Positions 42,473 through 54,900 of a stretch of DNA of 64,000 nucleotides are shown in pieces. The DNA comes from Litomosoides sigmodontis. Its lineage: Eukaryota; Nematoda; Chromadorea; Rhabditida; Onchocercidae. The stretch's first letter is position 1. The number at the start of each line of letters is the position of its first letter. Under the pieces are notes generated by a model. That model did not search any database. It saw only the letters and a list, made by a program, of their open reading frames with translations, and had not been told where the DNA came from. Position numbers and translations under genes: made by a program. The stretch covers positions 7,275,865 through 7,339,864 of the forward strand of contig OY718806.1 of NCBI GenBank assembly GCA_963070105.1, in the 5' to 3' direction.

Positions 42473-44380
42473 TTTCATCGTGAAATACAACTTCAAATTC
42501 CGTTCAGCTATCAGCGCTACTCTGTCCCCAACTTTCTCCATCATTTCAATATTATACCTATAAGGAAGCGGAATTTCTCACGACATGAATAGTTAGTGGA
42601 ATAAGACTTACTGCTGGAACTTCGGCATTTTTCAATTTCATCAGGTTATTTTTATATTTTAATGATTATTTTGATACTTTTATGCATTTACTTCGTGTAT
42701 TCACCAAAATACTTCCATAGCAGTTTTCTGTATTTCATGGAATTATTTAACTTTCAATTTTGTTTTATCGGTGTTTTCAATAAGAGAAGAAAATTCTGCA
42801 GAAAGCAAATTATTATTTTTTTGTAAATACTTCTAGCAAAAAATGCAACTCTAAATTTCAACATCTAAAATGAACTACAAGAATGAAAGCAGATATCAAT
42901 GTTCTAGAAGTGAAACTGAAATTAAAAAAAAATTTTTCATGTCTAAAACTGATATCATTTGTTTGTGCCAACTCTGCCTTATATTTGGTAAATACTCCTT
43001 CATGATCGGACAAACAAACTTTGTTGTAATTCGTATGCTGCTTATAAAATTTTTATGCTTAAACGTATCTCGCTTTTCTCATTGCTACAATGACATTAAT
43101 TGTCACATTATGATTATATTGATAACGCCCACATGTATGCCTAAAATAAGTCGGTTCTAATAGAATCTGAACAAATTAGTCTTTTACTAGTTTAGGAATG
43201 AAACAGGCCTCAAATGGACATCCGAAAAATCCGAAAAATATATAAGACTATCATCTACACAATTGAAATTTTTTGAAGAAATAAGTACTTGAGCATCTTC
43301 AATATGAAATAAAATCAAAACTGATGTCAATAAATTGATTTCTTACCAGGTAAATAATTAATTTATTCGTACAATTAAGTATCAAAATGTATGTGCATAT
43401 GCAATGAACTCATAAAATACTGGCTCCTTTACACTCTACACCATTGGAGAAAAATCCTAAAAATACTATAAATGAGCGTCAACTTGCAGCAGAGAATAGA
43501 TGTGCACGTAAACGGGGTGCTCTTTTCCTTTTTGGTTTGATATGTACTCGTGACTTCCCTTATACACGTGGTCTTACCCTCCAGAGCTACAACATGTCAA
43601 ATTTCATAGAGACGCATTTCTATAACAATGCATCATCCTACATGAACTTCCGTGCTGCTTGCTCAGACCACAAAGACTTATCTTCACCTTCTCCCTTTAT
43701 TTTCAGCATCATGTTTATTTCCTGTTTTCCAAAAATTTATCCTAATACTATTTTTTCTAAAAAAAAATTTAAGCATAAGTTTCCGTTTGCACCACATCTT
43801 CCACTGAGAAATGAATTTTACAACAAATGAAATTACAAAAAGTGCTAAGATTCCATAGCATCAAAAAGATTTCATCAGCATTACACATTACACCGTACAA
43901 GCATAATGATCTGAATATTCTGCAAAAGAAATGAATGCAACCCGAAGAAACCAGTAAATTATAAAGGTCATAGCTAAACCCAACCTACGATAAATCTCTT
44001 CTGTTTAAATTTCCCCGCATTCCAAAACTGCGATAGTGATGTGAAAATCTGCATGAAACAAAAAGTACGGTATGCAAATAAAAAGTGCCAGTAGAAGTGT
44101 TATAAATATTACGTCTGGATACCATTATTTACAAATAAATCGGCACTCATATAACAATTTCATTTGCTGCCAAGATGAGAAAACCTTGAAATCATGAGTT
44201 CGACATTCTCAGAACTGCAGTAACTTAATGAGGCCTTGTTCAAACAGTTTAATAAAATAAATTGGAAAACTGCGTTCTAATTTGCACACGTTAATTTTAA
44301 CAAAGTTCTACTAGCAAATGAAAGCCTAAGTTGTATTTAGTGCAAACGGAACTCGAATGGTGGAAGACTTAACCATTCTT
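42473..44380. other. Intergenic, convergent 3' ends
   Basis: AT-rich interval between the 3' ends of the inositol transporter (+) and the arginine-kinase-like gene (-). A plus-strand open frame of 128 codons at 43444-43830 starts with TTG, is Phe/Lys/Asn-rich and has no recognisable domain, so it is not called. No other feature seen. Confidence 0.45.
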
Positions 44381-47300
44381 TCATGAGTGCTCCTCCATTC
44401 GAATCAATTCTTTTATACCATCGTACATTTGTTTGACTGCCTCATACTGCGTTAGTCCAAGACTTTTCTAAATTTAGTAAGTTATGACTATAACAAAAAA
44501 AACTAAAGACTCCTCAGAAGCTCACAAAATAACGGTTAGCAAAAAAGGGGGAAAAAATTCACCGCGCTTGAAGGGCGCAGAAAATATAAAATCTCATTAG
44601 CATTTAGTAATGATAAATAAAAATCAAAAATATATTAAAAATATGATTTTCATAAAGACAATTAAATGAAAAAAAGGACCTTGTTTGATATAAAGTAGTA
44701 TTCACTAGACATTTGCGGCGACTTAATGTTTGTAGAATCAACGCGCAAATTTAGCTTTTCACATATATCCTATAACAGAATTGAAACGAGTATTTCCATA
44801 TGCCTATTCAATTAATTGAAATAAAGACTGAGTTTGAAAAATCATTTCTATCAGATCTCAGTCAATAACAATGAAGTTAAGCGTCTTGAATTGCCAGTAA
44901 GTTTTGCTATAAAAGGAAACATTTCTCGAAGCAAATGGAATCACGTTGTTAACTCATTCTCACCTTCACTGCGGCTATAAAAAATACCCCCGAAAAACCG
45001 GGAAAAAAGTTGATGTAACTACAGTTGTAAAAATAACAGAAAAGGATAAAACAATAGTTAAAAGGAAGACTAGCTTCGTATTAGATTTTTTTACCATGAA
45101 ATCGGATTTCTTGCTCAGTTTTGGCAAATGTATTTGTACAGCAGCATTAACTGCGGAGCCAAGATTACTAGGGTTTGATGTTAACCAGCCAAGTCGATTA
45201 TCTCGAGCAAATGTCAGCTTTCCTTCCAATGCCTTGAAACACTCACATATGAATTTTTAAAACTGCAAATGTTGTAAAAGCTCAGAAAATGTCCCAATTC
45301 TTTAAAATGAAAGATTTTGTTAGCATGATTATTCTTCCTTTTTAAGCATATCAGTAAATCGGAAATATCAACAACTGTACATAAATCGTATCAACTTTAA
45401 GCTGAAAGATGAGTCACGTCAAATTCTGGAACCTAATATGAAAATGATGGTTATAAATTTTTCCCCGAAAAAAATGAAAACTACCTTCAAACCTCGTATT
45501 ACACGAGCAAGAGCCTTGCCAACATCACTTCCTTCTTCAACCGAGATTAAGCTAATATGATCTTCCTCATTAACCCACACCAAAAAAGACTTGTCTTCAT
45601 TGTGGAAGATTCCACGTCCCTGGAACAAATGAGCAGAAAAACATGATATGTAAATTCGAAATTACGATCTGCCAGATACTTATTTATTAGTTAATGAATC
45701 GAAGGGATAGCATAGTCAAACTGTTTCAATACGGTCAATTTCGACTTGCAACTATTCAAAATAATTTGATTGTACTAATGAAAATGCAAACCCTGTTTCC
45801 TGAACAGTTTGACTATGCTTGATTGCGATATTTCAAAAGGACAATCAGTACCTCTGGCCAAGCGTTGTAAGCGTTTGCATGTTTTAATAAAGAACTGTTG
45901 TTACTGAATAAAAGCTGTTTACTGTCAAGCTCATCCTGAACTTTTTTTGGCATTCCATCCAACGAATAATAGATTCCACGTAATTCAGGTTCTTCGATTT
46001 GCAACAGTGCGTTCCTAACCTTGAATTAGGGACAGTGAGACACACAATCCTCAAAAAGTTCATAACTGAAACAGCCCATCATACATGAACATGAATCCAC
46101 TTCTAGGTTAGGGACAGACATAGAATTGTAACTAACCTTCTGTTCCAGAATCATGTAATCATCTGCAGTCAGCAGTGGGTTAAATGGATAACCAGCAATG
46201 GAACGAACACAGCGAATTCTGGAAAAGATTTTATCCCTTGTTTTATGTGTTACACTTCCATTTAAAAAAAACTTGGAGAATCACAGGATACTTAACTAGA
46301 CATATTTTAGACTACTGTGAAAGCATGATACTGACAGGCGCAAACAAAGAGTAATGTCTATTATTTTTCTCTCGAATTACTTCTGAAATAAAACATGTCG
46401 CTATATAAATGAACAAATATAAATGGGGAAATACTAACCTAACTGACTTGACATACTTTCCGGTGGGATCAAGAGGTGGAAATTCGCTAATTTTTTTCTC
46501 TCCAAAATCAACTGCTGGTTGCTTGGCTCCTGATTTGAATCCATGGTAATCTTCTAGAATTTTGTCGAAAAGAGCAGCAAATTTTTGATAAGATTCAGGA
46601 TCCGCTGCATGTACACCAATCTCCGAATCATAGTTGTGCAAACCTGAAAAAATGTGAAATATTACTTTACAATATGCAACATAGCACAAGGGACTGTAAT
46701 TATTTAATCTGGAAAAGGAAAAGATATAGCTTTCCTGTAGTTGAAAATAAGAAGAGAAAACGCACCAGAACGAATTATGTCATGAAGCGAAGCACCCAGT
46801 TTTGTCTTTTTGTTTTCCAATTTTCGTAAAACTTTAGGTGTCAAGTTTTTCTTTAGTAAAGAATTACAATCCTTATCCTAAAAGTTTCAAGTTTAGGTAC
46901 CGCTGCAAATCCTAAACATGATCTTACTTAACTTATTACTGTTCTGTTCTTCAGAAAGTGGCTACTTTCCATCCATTGCAGAAACTCTCAAATATTACAG
47001 CCTGCCAAAATGCAAAACGTAATTTAAACATCAGAATTGCAGAGTTTCTCATAAAATAATCAGTCGCATTACTTATTAAACCATTAAATGTTTTTCCATG
47101 TAAACTCCTCATCTTTCTAGGGTGTATAAAGAAACAAATAGGCATGATATACCTTCTGGAGTTCTGCGTAAGCTGCGTTGATTTTCTGAATGGCAAGAGC
47201 ATCTGCTTCGTCGATTTGGTAATTCATTTTGTAGAGTTGTCCAGTCTAAAAAAGTCCTGTTAGCAAGGATATAGAACACGAATACGTGTACAATATCGAA

Positions 47301-47514
47301 ATTCCGCATACATAAGAGATATCCCATCTTTAACAGCAAAAACGAAAACCTAATGTAAGTGAGACATAAATATTCATTTTCCTGAAAAGTCTTCATCTGT
47401 CCAATAGCTCCACTTAGTTTAAAATAAATGACTTACATATGACACTGCCAAAACGGCTGCTGTTGCTCCACCAGCTACAGCAAAAAGTTTTTTAAATGCC
47501 CCAGGCATCGACAT
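44381..47514 (-). CDS. Arginine-kinase-like protein, probably catalytically inactive
   Basis: Phosphagen (ATP:guanido) kinase family, about 365 residues. Exons on the minus strand: 47514-47437, 47245-47153, 46877-46766, 46643-46439, 46218-46137, 46019-45852, 45619-45485, 45232-45095, 44467-44381; all phases fit. Family marks include SLLKKNLTPKVLRKL, RIRCVRSIAGYPFNPLLT, PELRGIYYSLDGM, GRGIFHNEDKSFLVWVNEED and GLTQYEAVKQMYDGIKELI. Departures from active enzymes, Limulus numbering: Arg229 of NEEDHLR is Ser (NEEDHIS), Cys271 of CPTNLGT is Asn (NPSNLGS), Arg280 is Asn (SAVNAAV). No exon encodes the RGTxGEHTE flexible loop (Arg309, Glu314) nor the GGVYDISN segment; exon 8 joins exon 9 in phase without it. 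The N-terminus (MSMPGAFKKLFAVAGG plus hydrophobic run) looks like a signal anchor or mitochondrial leader, absent from cytosolic arginine kinases. A pseudoenzyme is the likeliest reading; a decaying gene is the alternative. Confidence 0.88.
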
Positions 47515-47519
47515 CTTTA

Positions 47520-47523
47520 CCTA
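47520..47523 (-). promoter_or_regulatory. Candidate spliced-leader acceptor before the arginine-kinase-like ATG
   Basis: On the minus strand TTTTTAG is followed by GTAAAG and the ATG at 47514. The six-base AG-to-ATG spacing and lack of an upstream coding exon fit trans-splicing; RNA evidence is needed to exclude cis-splicing. Confidence 0.45.
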
Positions 47524-48936
47524 AAAATCTTGTGATTTAACACAAAAGTTACGCAATAAAATTGCGAGAAGTACCACTTTTGTTGCCGAACCAACCATGA
47601 CCAAATTTCCAGAATTCTTAATCGCTTCAACCAACTAACAATTAAAAGTGAAAATGTCAAATTTGGTAGTTCACTTCACTCAAATTATATGCAATAACCA
47701 CATTTCATCACTAAAAAGCTGAACGAACTTCTTATATCAAATACGCCAATCACACTAAGCCTGTAAACAAACGATTGTCAGGAAGGATATAACAGCAACA
47801 ACGAGTTAAGTACACGGTGCTAAGAGTCGATTTGCGATTCGAGTTTGCCGAGAAAGAGTGGTGGGTGGGGCTCTTAAATTCATTCGCATCGCAGAATCGC
47901 TTTTCGGAAGTAACTAGGCGGGTGGAGGGGAGGGATCTGAATGAGGCTGTGGTAATCTCTGCAACGAGGCGTAGTTATGCCTGATTTTGGTGGCAGTCCC
48001 AAATAGCAGTCGTTGGTCTCGTCAGCCAGAAACAGTTTGAATTTCTTTCTGTTAAGTGAATCACCTTTTACTCTCTACACATTATATTTAATTACGCAAA
48101 ATCTACTCGCTTCAGCTGTATGAGCACTCGGTAGAGAGTCTCTGGGCTATATTTGAAAGGACAAGCGTGAAAGGAGAATTTTGAAATGCAACATTAAAAT
48201 GGAAAAAGTTTAAGGATAGAATAAAAACGGGAAGTTTTTATGAATTCTCAATGTCGAAAGTGATGGCACAACACGATTTTGTACAAAGAAGTTACGACGA
48301 ATTATTCATGTAGAGGGTAGTAATCCCACGTAGCTCGTGATGAAACTAATCTAGTTGGACCAAATTTTCACTGGTTTCATAGCACACCATCCTTACACGA
48401 AGACTTTACTATGAAACTTTCCTGAATTAATAAGGAACTGATGAGCATCGTACAAATTACGCATTTACTTCACCAATTAATTTATAGCAGTGTAATGAAT
48501 CTATACTGAATTGCGAATTATTCAAACACTGAAAAAGATTCATACGACCGGATAGTGATGCAAAAAAATAGGTTGAAAATATCATATAGCAAAGTATCAC
48601 AGTAACAAAGTATCACAGTTAGGGAGACAACCAATTGTGTGTATTCGAAGAACTTTGAAATTCCATATAATTTCATTTATTGAGTAATTGTGGTGTCACT
48701 AGCTGCAAAGCATTTTGCTTATACAGCACCTGCAATTTCTACCATGTTAAGGTAAAGATTTTTTTAATATTTCAATACATACTGGAAAGTGGTAGCCTAA
48801 AAGGATAGTCTTGGAAAGAGCAAAAATTTTGAAGTGTTATATTAAGACTTTACTAACTGAAAGCATACAAAAATTTTATTCAACACGATATATTTTTGTC
48901 TGTTTATTAGAAAACTTCATTCATTATAAACAAATA
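47524..48936. other. Intergenic between IP3 receptor 3' end and arginine-kinase-like 5' end
   Basis: About 1.4 kb between two minus-strand genes in tandem. The 47800-48000 part is GC-richer (GAGTGGTGGGTGGGGC, GGGCGGGT-like words) and is the likely promoter of the arginine-kinase-like gene. A short direct repeat of CAAAGTATCACAGT lies at 48590-48619. No gene seen. Confidence 0.5.
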
Positions 48937-51900
48937 TCATAGTTGCTTTCGGATGTGGGCCTCATACTCTTTATCCCGAGATTTTGGCTGATATACTCTG
49001 CACGATTTCTGCAATAAAAAGATACTTCTATCACTGATATTAAAAAAAAATTAGGTGTATTCGCACTCATCACCTGTTTCAGTTCTTCAAGTTGTCGTCC
49101 TTGTTCTTGCACAGTATCCAATAATTTATTCAATGAGTCATGAATCGCACTAATATCGTCAGTTTGCTCCACTTCTTGATTGTCCTCAGCCAACGACATT
49201 GCTTGCATTCGAGGGAACCAATCACTTTTATGCTCCTGAACAACTGTCTTACATTTTAAATTACATAGCATTAACCTACTCAATTATCTTGACTATTACA
49301 ATGATAAGGGGAATCAATTTTTTATATTACGTAGCATTAACCAATGAGTCAAAATCTCGTAGCAAACAAGAATTTAAATAAGTACTTTTAAAAATTTACC
49401 TTAATACAGTTTGCGACATAACTTTCAGGACCAGTGAGTTCCGTCTCATCCTTTACTTGTAGCCACACAATAAAATATAGATAATGATAAAGATTATGTT
49501 CATTTTTTCGGTGCTCTTCGAAAGTTACAATTTTATTGTCAAACCTGGATGGATTATTTAAAATGTACTGAAAGCATAAAGGGATGAACCGACTGTTTCA
49601 ATCTACGATGGACTGATCTCGCCATCTAATCCTTTCTCTTCCTCAATCATTGATTTTCCGGGCGCGGAAATTGATTGTGAAAAATTGGAAAAAAAGTTCA
49701 AATTTTACGGAAAAATGGAACCAACCTTCCTCTTCCAAGGCCACAAATGAAACAATTATTTCTTAGTTGGTCAACTTTTTCATTTCTTTCAGCTCTCAGA
49801 TCACCAAATGTATCGATAATAACACCAAATACCAGATTGAGAACGATAACGATGATTACGATAAAGAATGTCAAATCATAAACGATCCGAGATAAAAACG
49901 ATTCCTCCTTGACAGATAATTTTTAACTTCTTTTTTTTGTTTTCTTCGTAGTACAGAAAATAATTTTACTGTTATGCTCTTTATTAATAGCTTGCACAGC
50001 TTAGTATTCAAATAACAAAACATGAACTTAAACGATTCCTGTCAACAATTCTACTTGCGACATGGACCTCAACTAGATTTATCGAAAATTTGGAAAGATA
50101 AATATGTGGTCAGGTAAAGTCCATTAAATGTTATGCAGTTGAAATCGTATGCCTTATCACTCAGACTAGGTCTGCACTCATGAGTTTATGGGGAATTAGT
50201 GATCACTAGATTGTAATCATCAATAGACACTAGATTGTAATCAGTAGATTTACGAATTTGTCGCATTAACATAAGTACGTACTGCTGCTACAGATGACAG
50301 CTACCGTACCCTAAAGCATGTATAACACGACTGTTATCGTATTACACATTTCAAAACTCTTGGTGTCACATACGACTAAAAACTGTTTTCAAATGTGCAT
50401 TTTATTCTTAGGTTATATCCTTACGTTAAAATTACACATTAGACATACATGTGGTGCCACATCTCGAAGAACGTCGCCAATACCACCTCCGTTCCGAAGA
50501 CCCCAATTTAATGTTGTTAGGATGCACATAAGCAAGGTCTGGCATGACCAAACTTTTAACCTGCTTTCTAAAAAGGTTGATCTAATTTCCCAATTCAAAA
50601 TACTGCTTCCTTTTAATTTCCAGAGCTACCAAACTTCAGAGCTTGAAATGTGCGAGCAAAAATGCATCTATATATCTGGAACTAAATAATTTTAAAAAAT
50701 TTAAGAGGGAAATCTGAAAGCACCAGGTAAAGACATTGTAGATCTTGCTTCTGGCTATCAGTGACATTAACAATATTTTACCAATAGGTTAATAACAGCA
50801 TTTGTTTTGGAAAGTAAATCATCAGTGACGAGGTAGGACGGACGTTGCAGCTGCTTATAACGTAACTGATAGTTCAAGAAATAGAATTTGAATAATCGTT
50901 TGCAGTTAAAAACAAGTTAGATACATATACTGCAGAAAGCAAACTCACTATCGTCAGTAGGTTGATTTTGCAAGTTATCGACGTCGACACAAACGTTGTC
51001 GCTTATATACTGCCTAGAAATGAATGAATGCGAACGACTTATGGACTGGAGATTTTCACAGTCAATATTATCTTTTTCACCGCTATCTATTTCATCAATT
51101 TCCAACTGAAAATCTGAAAATGAAATAAATGTAAATGGCTGCAACAAGCACGAAAGGTTCTATTTATTCATAAACCACTGTTTTTGATCAGTAAAATCTT
51201 ACCTTTTTGAAAATACAAATATCCAATGATTGAAAAGAGATAAACAAGTATGACGGCTAATAAGCCAGTCATTATAATTGATCGCCAATTCCGCGTTACA
51301 GAACGAATCACATTTCTCAAGGTTTCCTCACTTGCCACGATGTCAAATAGCTAGAAAACTTCAGCATGCAAATTCTCTCATAATTTCAAGAGTTTGGATA
51401 GAAGTTTACGAATGATGACAAAGTTGAGAAAGCTTTCGATTTTCAGAACTGAAATTAAATTGCTGCTCGAAAATACAAAATAAGTAAACAAATTTTTTAC
51501 TTGCGTAAAAGTACTAAAATAAAAATATTTCAAACAGAAAAACTAAAAAACGCTTACAAGTAAAGCATAAAAGAGCGGATGCACAAAAAAACCTTGAATA
51601 CATATTAACAAATACGCCAGATGATACCAGATACCCTTGTCTTGAAGTCGTTCAGGCCATGTTTTATCAATTAAACCACGATTACCTACATAGCTTACTA
51701 TGTGGACCGCTTTATTGATCAACTGAAATTTGTTTCTAATTTAGAGAAGTCTCTTTCAGTAAACATTACGATGAAGAAAATCATTCAAATTATAATCACG
51801 AAATGACAAGACTACAAAATTAACTCCTTTAGAACACGAAGAATTTGTAATTCAAAAACTAGAATCCTTTAATAAACAATTAACTAAATTGCACGATTTT

Positions 51901-54900
51901 CATCCACTTTACTAGAAGCTAGAATTATCAAATCTAGATGAAATCCGAGAATTCATAGTTTATTTCAAATCACATATGCAAGATAGCCTTGCAAATCGGA
52001 ATCAAAGATGAATGCAACATTAGCCTACCTGAAGCAAACCAACAATGCGTAGAGCTATCACGACTCCAATTAATGTAATAAATAAAATCGTAAAACTTGA
52101 CATGATAGCAGCGAACGCCCAATAAATCTCATTAGTTCTTCCGAGTGAAGCTCTATAAATTTACCATTTTCGTTTGCAAAATTAGAACAATCAGTACTAA
52201 TGCTTAGTTCTGCAGATAAGTGATGAAAATTGGAGTTTACATTATGGTATCACTATTTCTCTTAATGCTTCTAAATATTTAATGTATACTTTTCACTCCA
52301 TTGCGTTCGCAAAAACAATAACGATGCTGTTGGGAATACATACAGAAATGGATTACTCGGAGATATTAATTCTGAAAATGAAAACTTTTACATAACAAAA
52401 AAAATCAGGTATTGCACTCATTTCTATGAAACAGCAAATCGATGAGTTAACACACACAGCTTCATCTTCAACTTTGTTCAAGCAGAACACAAAAATGAGT
52501 GAGAAATGAGGTGTATTCTACAAGCACTAGATGAAGTGAGATAATTTTAAATTTACATGTCCAGATAAGTGCAAAAGCATTTGACACTGATTCATCAAAA
52601 AAATGAATTGATGGATAAGTTTAAATATCTTTAACAAACTCAAAACCCGAAATCTTCAAGGTAATATTAAAAGATAATTCAAATAATTATAATAATGAAA
52701 TAAATTGTACCTCCCATGCTACTGTCTGAAAAAGGATAAAACACTGCGATGACTGAGTTGATTAAAATAGCAAAAAAGAACGATATCCTGGTCCATAATA
52801 TCAGACGTTTTGTACAATTACTGAAGTACTTTTGATCTGAAATTTTTGAAATCACTAACCAAAACCAGCAATAGACATGTACCTTTCCAACAACGCATAC
52901 CTTGAAGTTTTTTTTGCCACTTCATCTCTTCGAAAAGTTCCTGCCACTGACCAAAAAATTCTGTTACCTCAAAAAATACACAAGCATAACTGAATAATCC
53001 ACATAATGCAGTCAGTTTATTTCAATGTTTTTTGTACAACATGCATTAACAAACCATATTTTCAACTGAAACAAGAAGAAAATGAGTAAAATAAAATGAT
53101 CCATAAGCAACATAAAAAACCTTAGATCCCTGAGCATCTTGCTCGGTTTCCACTAAAATGTTTAGCTTCGATTCTGGAGTAAGATATTCGCATATAGCAT
53201 GAATTGGAAATATTACTCGTTCCATTTTACGATCACTGCGAACTATCTATAACATTTTTCATTTTCAAATTTTTAAACCTGTGACAAAATTATGATTTTA
53301 GCTTTTTGTTATTCATTGATACCGAATTTTTACAGTCACCCAGATATCATAAAACCACTTCACATTCCATATCATCCACTTACAGCAGTTGGAAATCATC
53401 AAAACCTTCTTTCAATAGTAAATTAAAGTTCAATGCAGCACCATAAGCAACCCTAGATCCCTAAGCATCTTGCTCAGTCGTCACCAAAATGCTTAGCATC
53501 GATTCTGGTATAAGATACTCACATACAGCATGAATTGGACCCACAAGTTATCACCATTACCAACTAAATTGTGATTTTAGGGAAGTTTTCTACTTTGTTC
53601 TTCCAACACTCATTTTTGTGACATCAGATCTGTTCTGCTTCGATAATAAGTTTTCCACCGCTGAGTTAAGTCGACAGCATTTCGGCAATTCTATCATAGT
53701 TGATTGCTTCGAGATACCAGCATTAAAATTGAAACTGTGAATATTGTTCTTTTATCGATTTTTTTCTAAGTCAAACAGAATTTTCAACTTCAAACCTCAA
53801 TTTGTGCAGTATGTTGCCTGTAGTACTGTAAAGCCCTGGAAGTCGCTGAATCCTTACTATTTTCTGGAATTAAAGCTTCTCGAAGTGTTTCGTCGTATCG
53901 CGAAAGTTGTGTGGCAAGAATGAAGATATTATGTCCTACCTAATAAAGACAAACCAGTAAGGAAATAATGACAGCGAATTATGGAAACATCAAAAAAGTG
54001 GAACGAAGCAAAAAAATCAAGTAAAGTAATAAAAACACCTCTTGCGGGTCGACATGAGTTACATTGGGAGATGGATACGACGTGACGACATTATCCTGAA
54101 TAGCAATATCTGGTCTACTTATTCTTGATTTCGATTTCATTAATGAATAATTTGCCTGGAACTTTTGAAAATCGTTTGCCATATTTGCCATTATTTGCTT
54201 TGCTGATTAAGCGATTTACCCATGATCTCAAGATTAAGTAGTTAAACTGAGATTTATCTTCTAAAATGCCAATTCAGAGGGTCAATTATTCCACACAGAT
54301 TTGATGCGCGGTGTTTTTTCCAATCATTTCCAGGCGTTTGCATAGGAAATAAGAAGCCGGAAAAATAAAGAAACGTGCATGGATTCCAGTAAAACAAAAA
54401 ACTGTAACGAACTTCAAAACTTGTTTTCGGCATTGCAAATTCCTTCAACTCTGACGTCTCATATGCCATTCTGATTGCTTGGACCTTAAAATTTTAGATT
54501 TTTAAGTAGTCAAGCTGAACTCTAATAAAATTGTCTTGGAACATGAAAAAAAGCTAACAGTTAAATGCAATAAGACTAGAAACTGATGAAATCCATAAAA
54601 GCAAAGGAAGGTGATTTTATTTAACATAAAAATTGTCCAAAGAATTAAAACTCATTATACACTTTTAAAAAATATATTTTTTAAATTACATCAACACATA
54701 CATTTCTTCCGTTTCTTTCACGTCATCAAAATGAAGCTTCAATTAATTCATTTGTCTTATGAGCTAAAACTTTTAAAAGAAAAAATTATAGCTGAAATAG
54801 TCATATTTATTCAATCAGTGGTGAAAGCTTATCATTATAGCTCACAAGCTGTTTAGCTCCGCTAGCCATATGATCCATGTTCATGAGCACTCGTTCCGCA

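Noticed and set aside
43444..43830. 128-codon plus-strand open frame between two gene 3' ends
   Set aside because: Begins with TTG, is rich in Phe/Lys/Asn, and no family or exon partner was recognised.
50318..50689. 123-codon plus-strand open frame
   Set aside because: It is the complement of the IP3 receptor pore exon ([10 protein letters not shown] on the minus strand).
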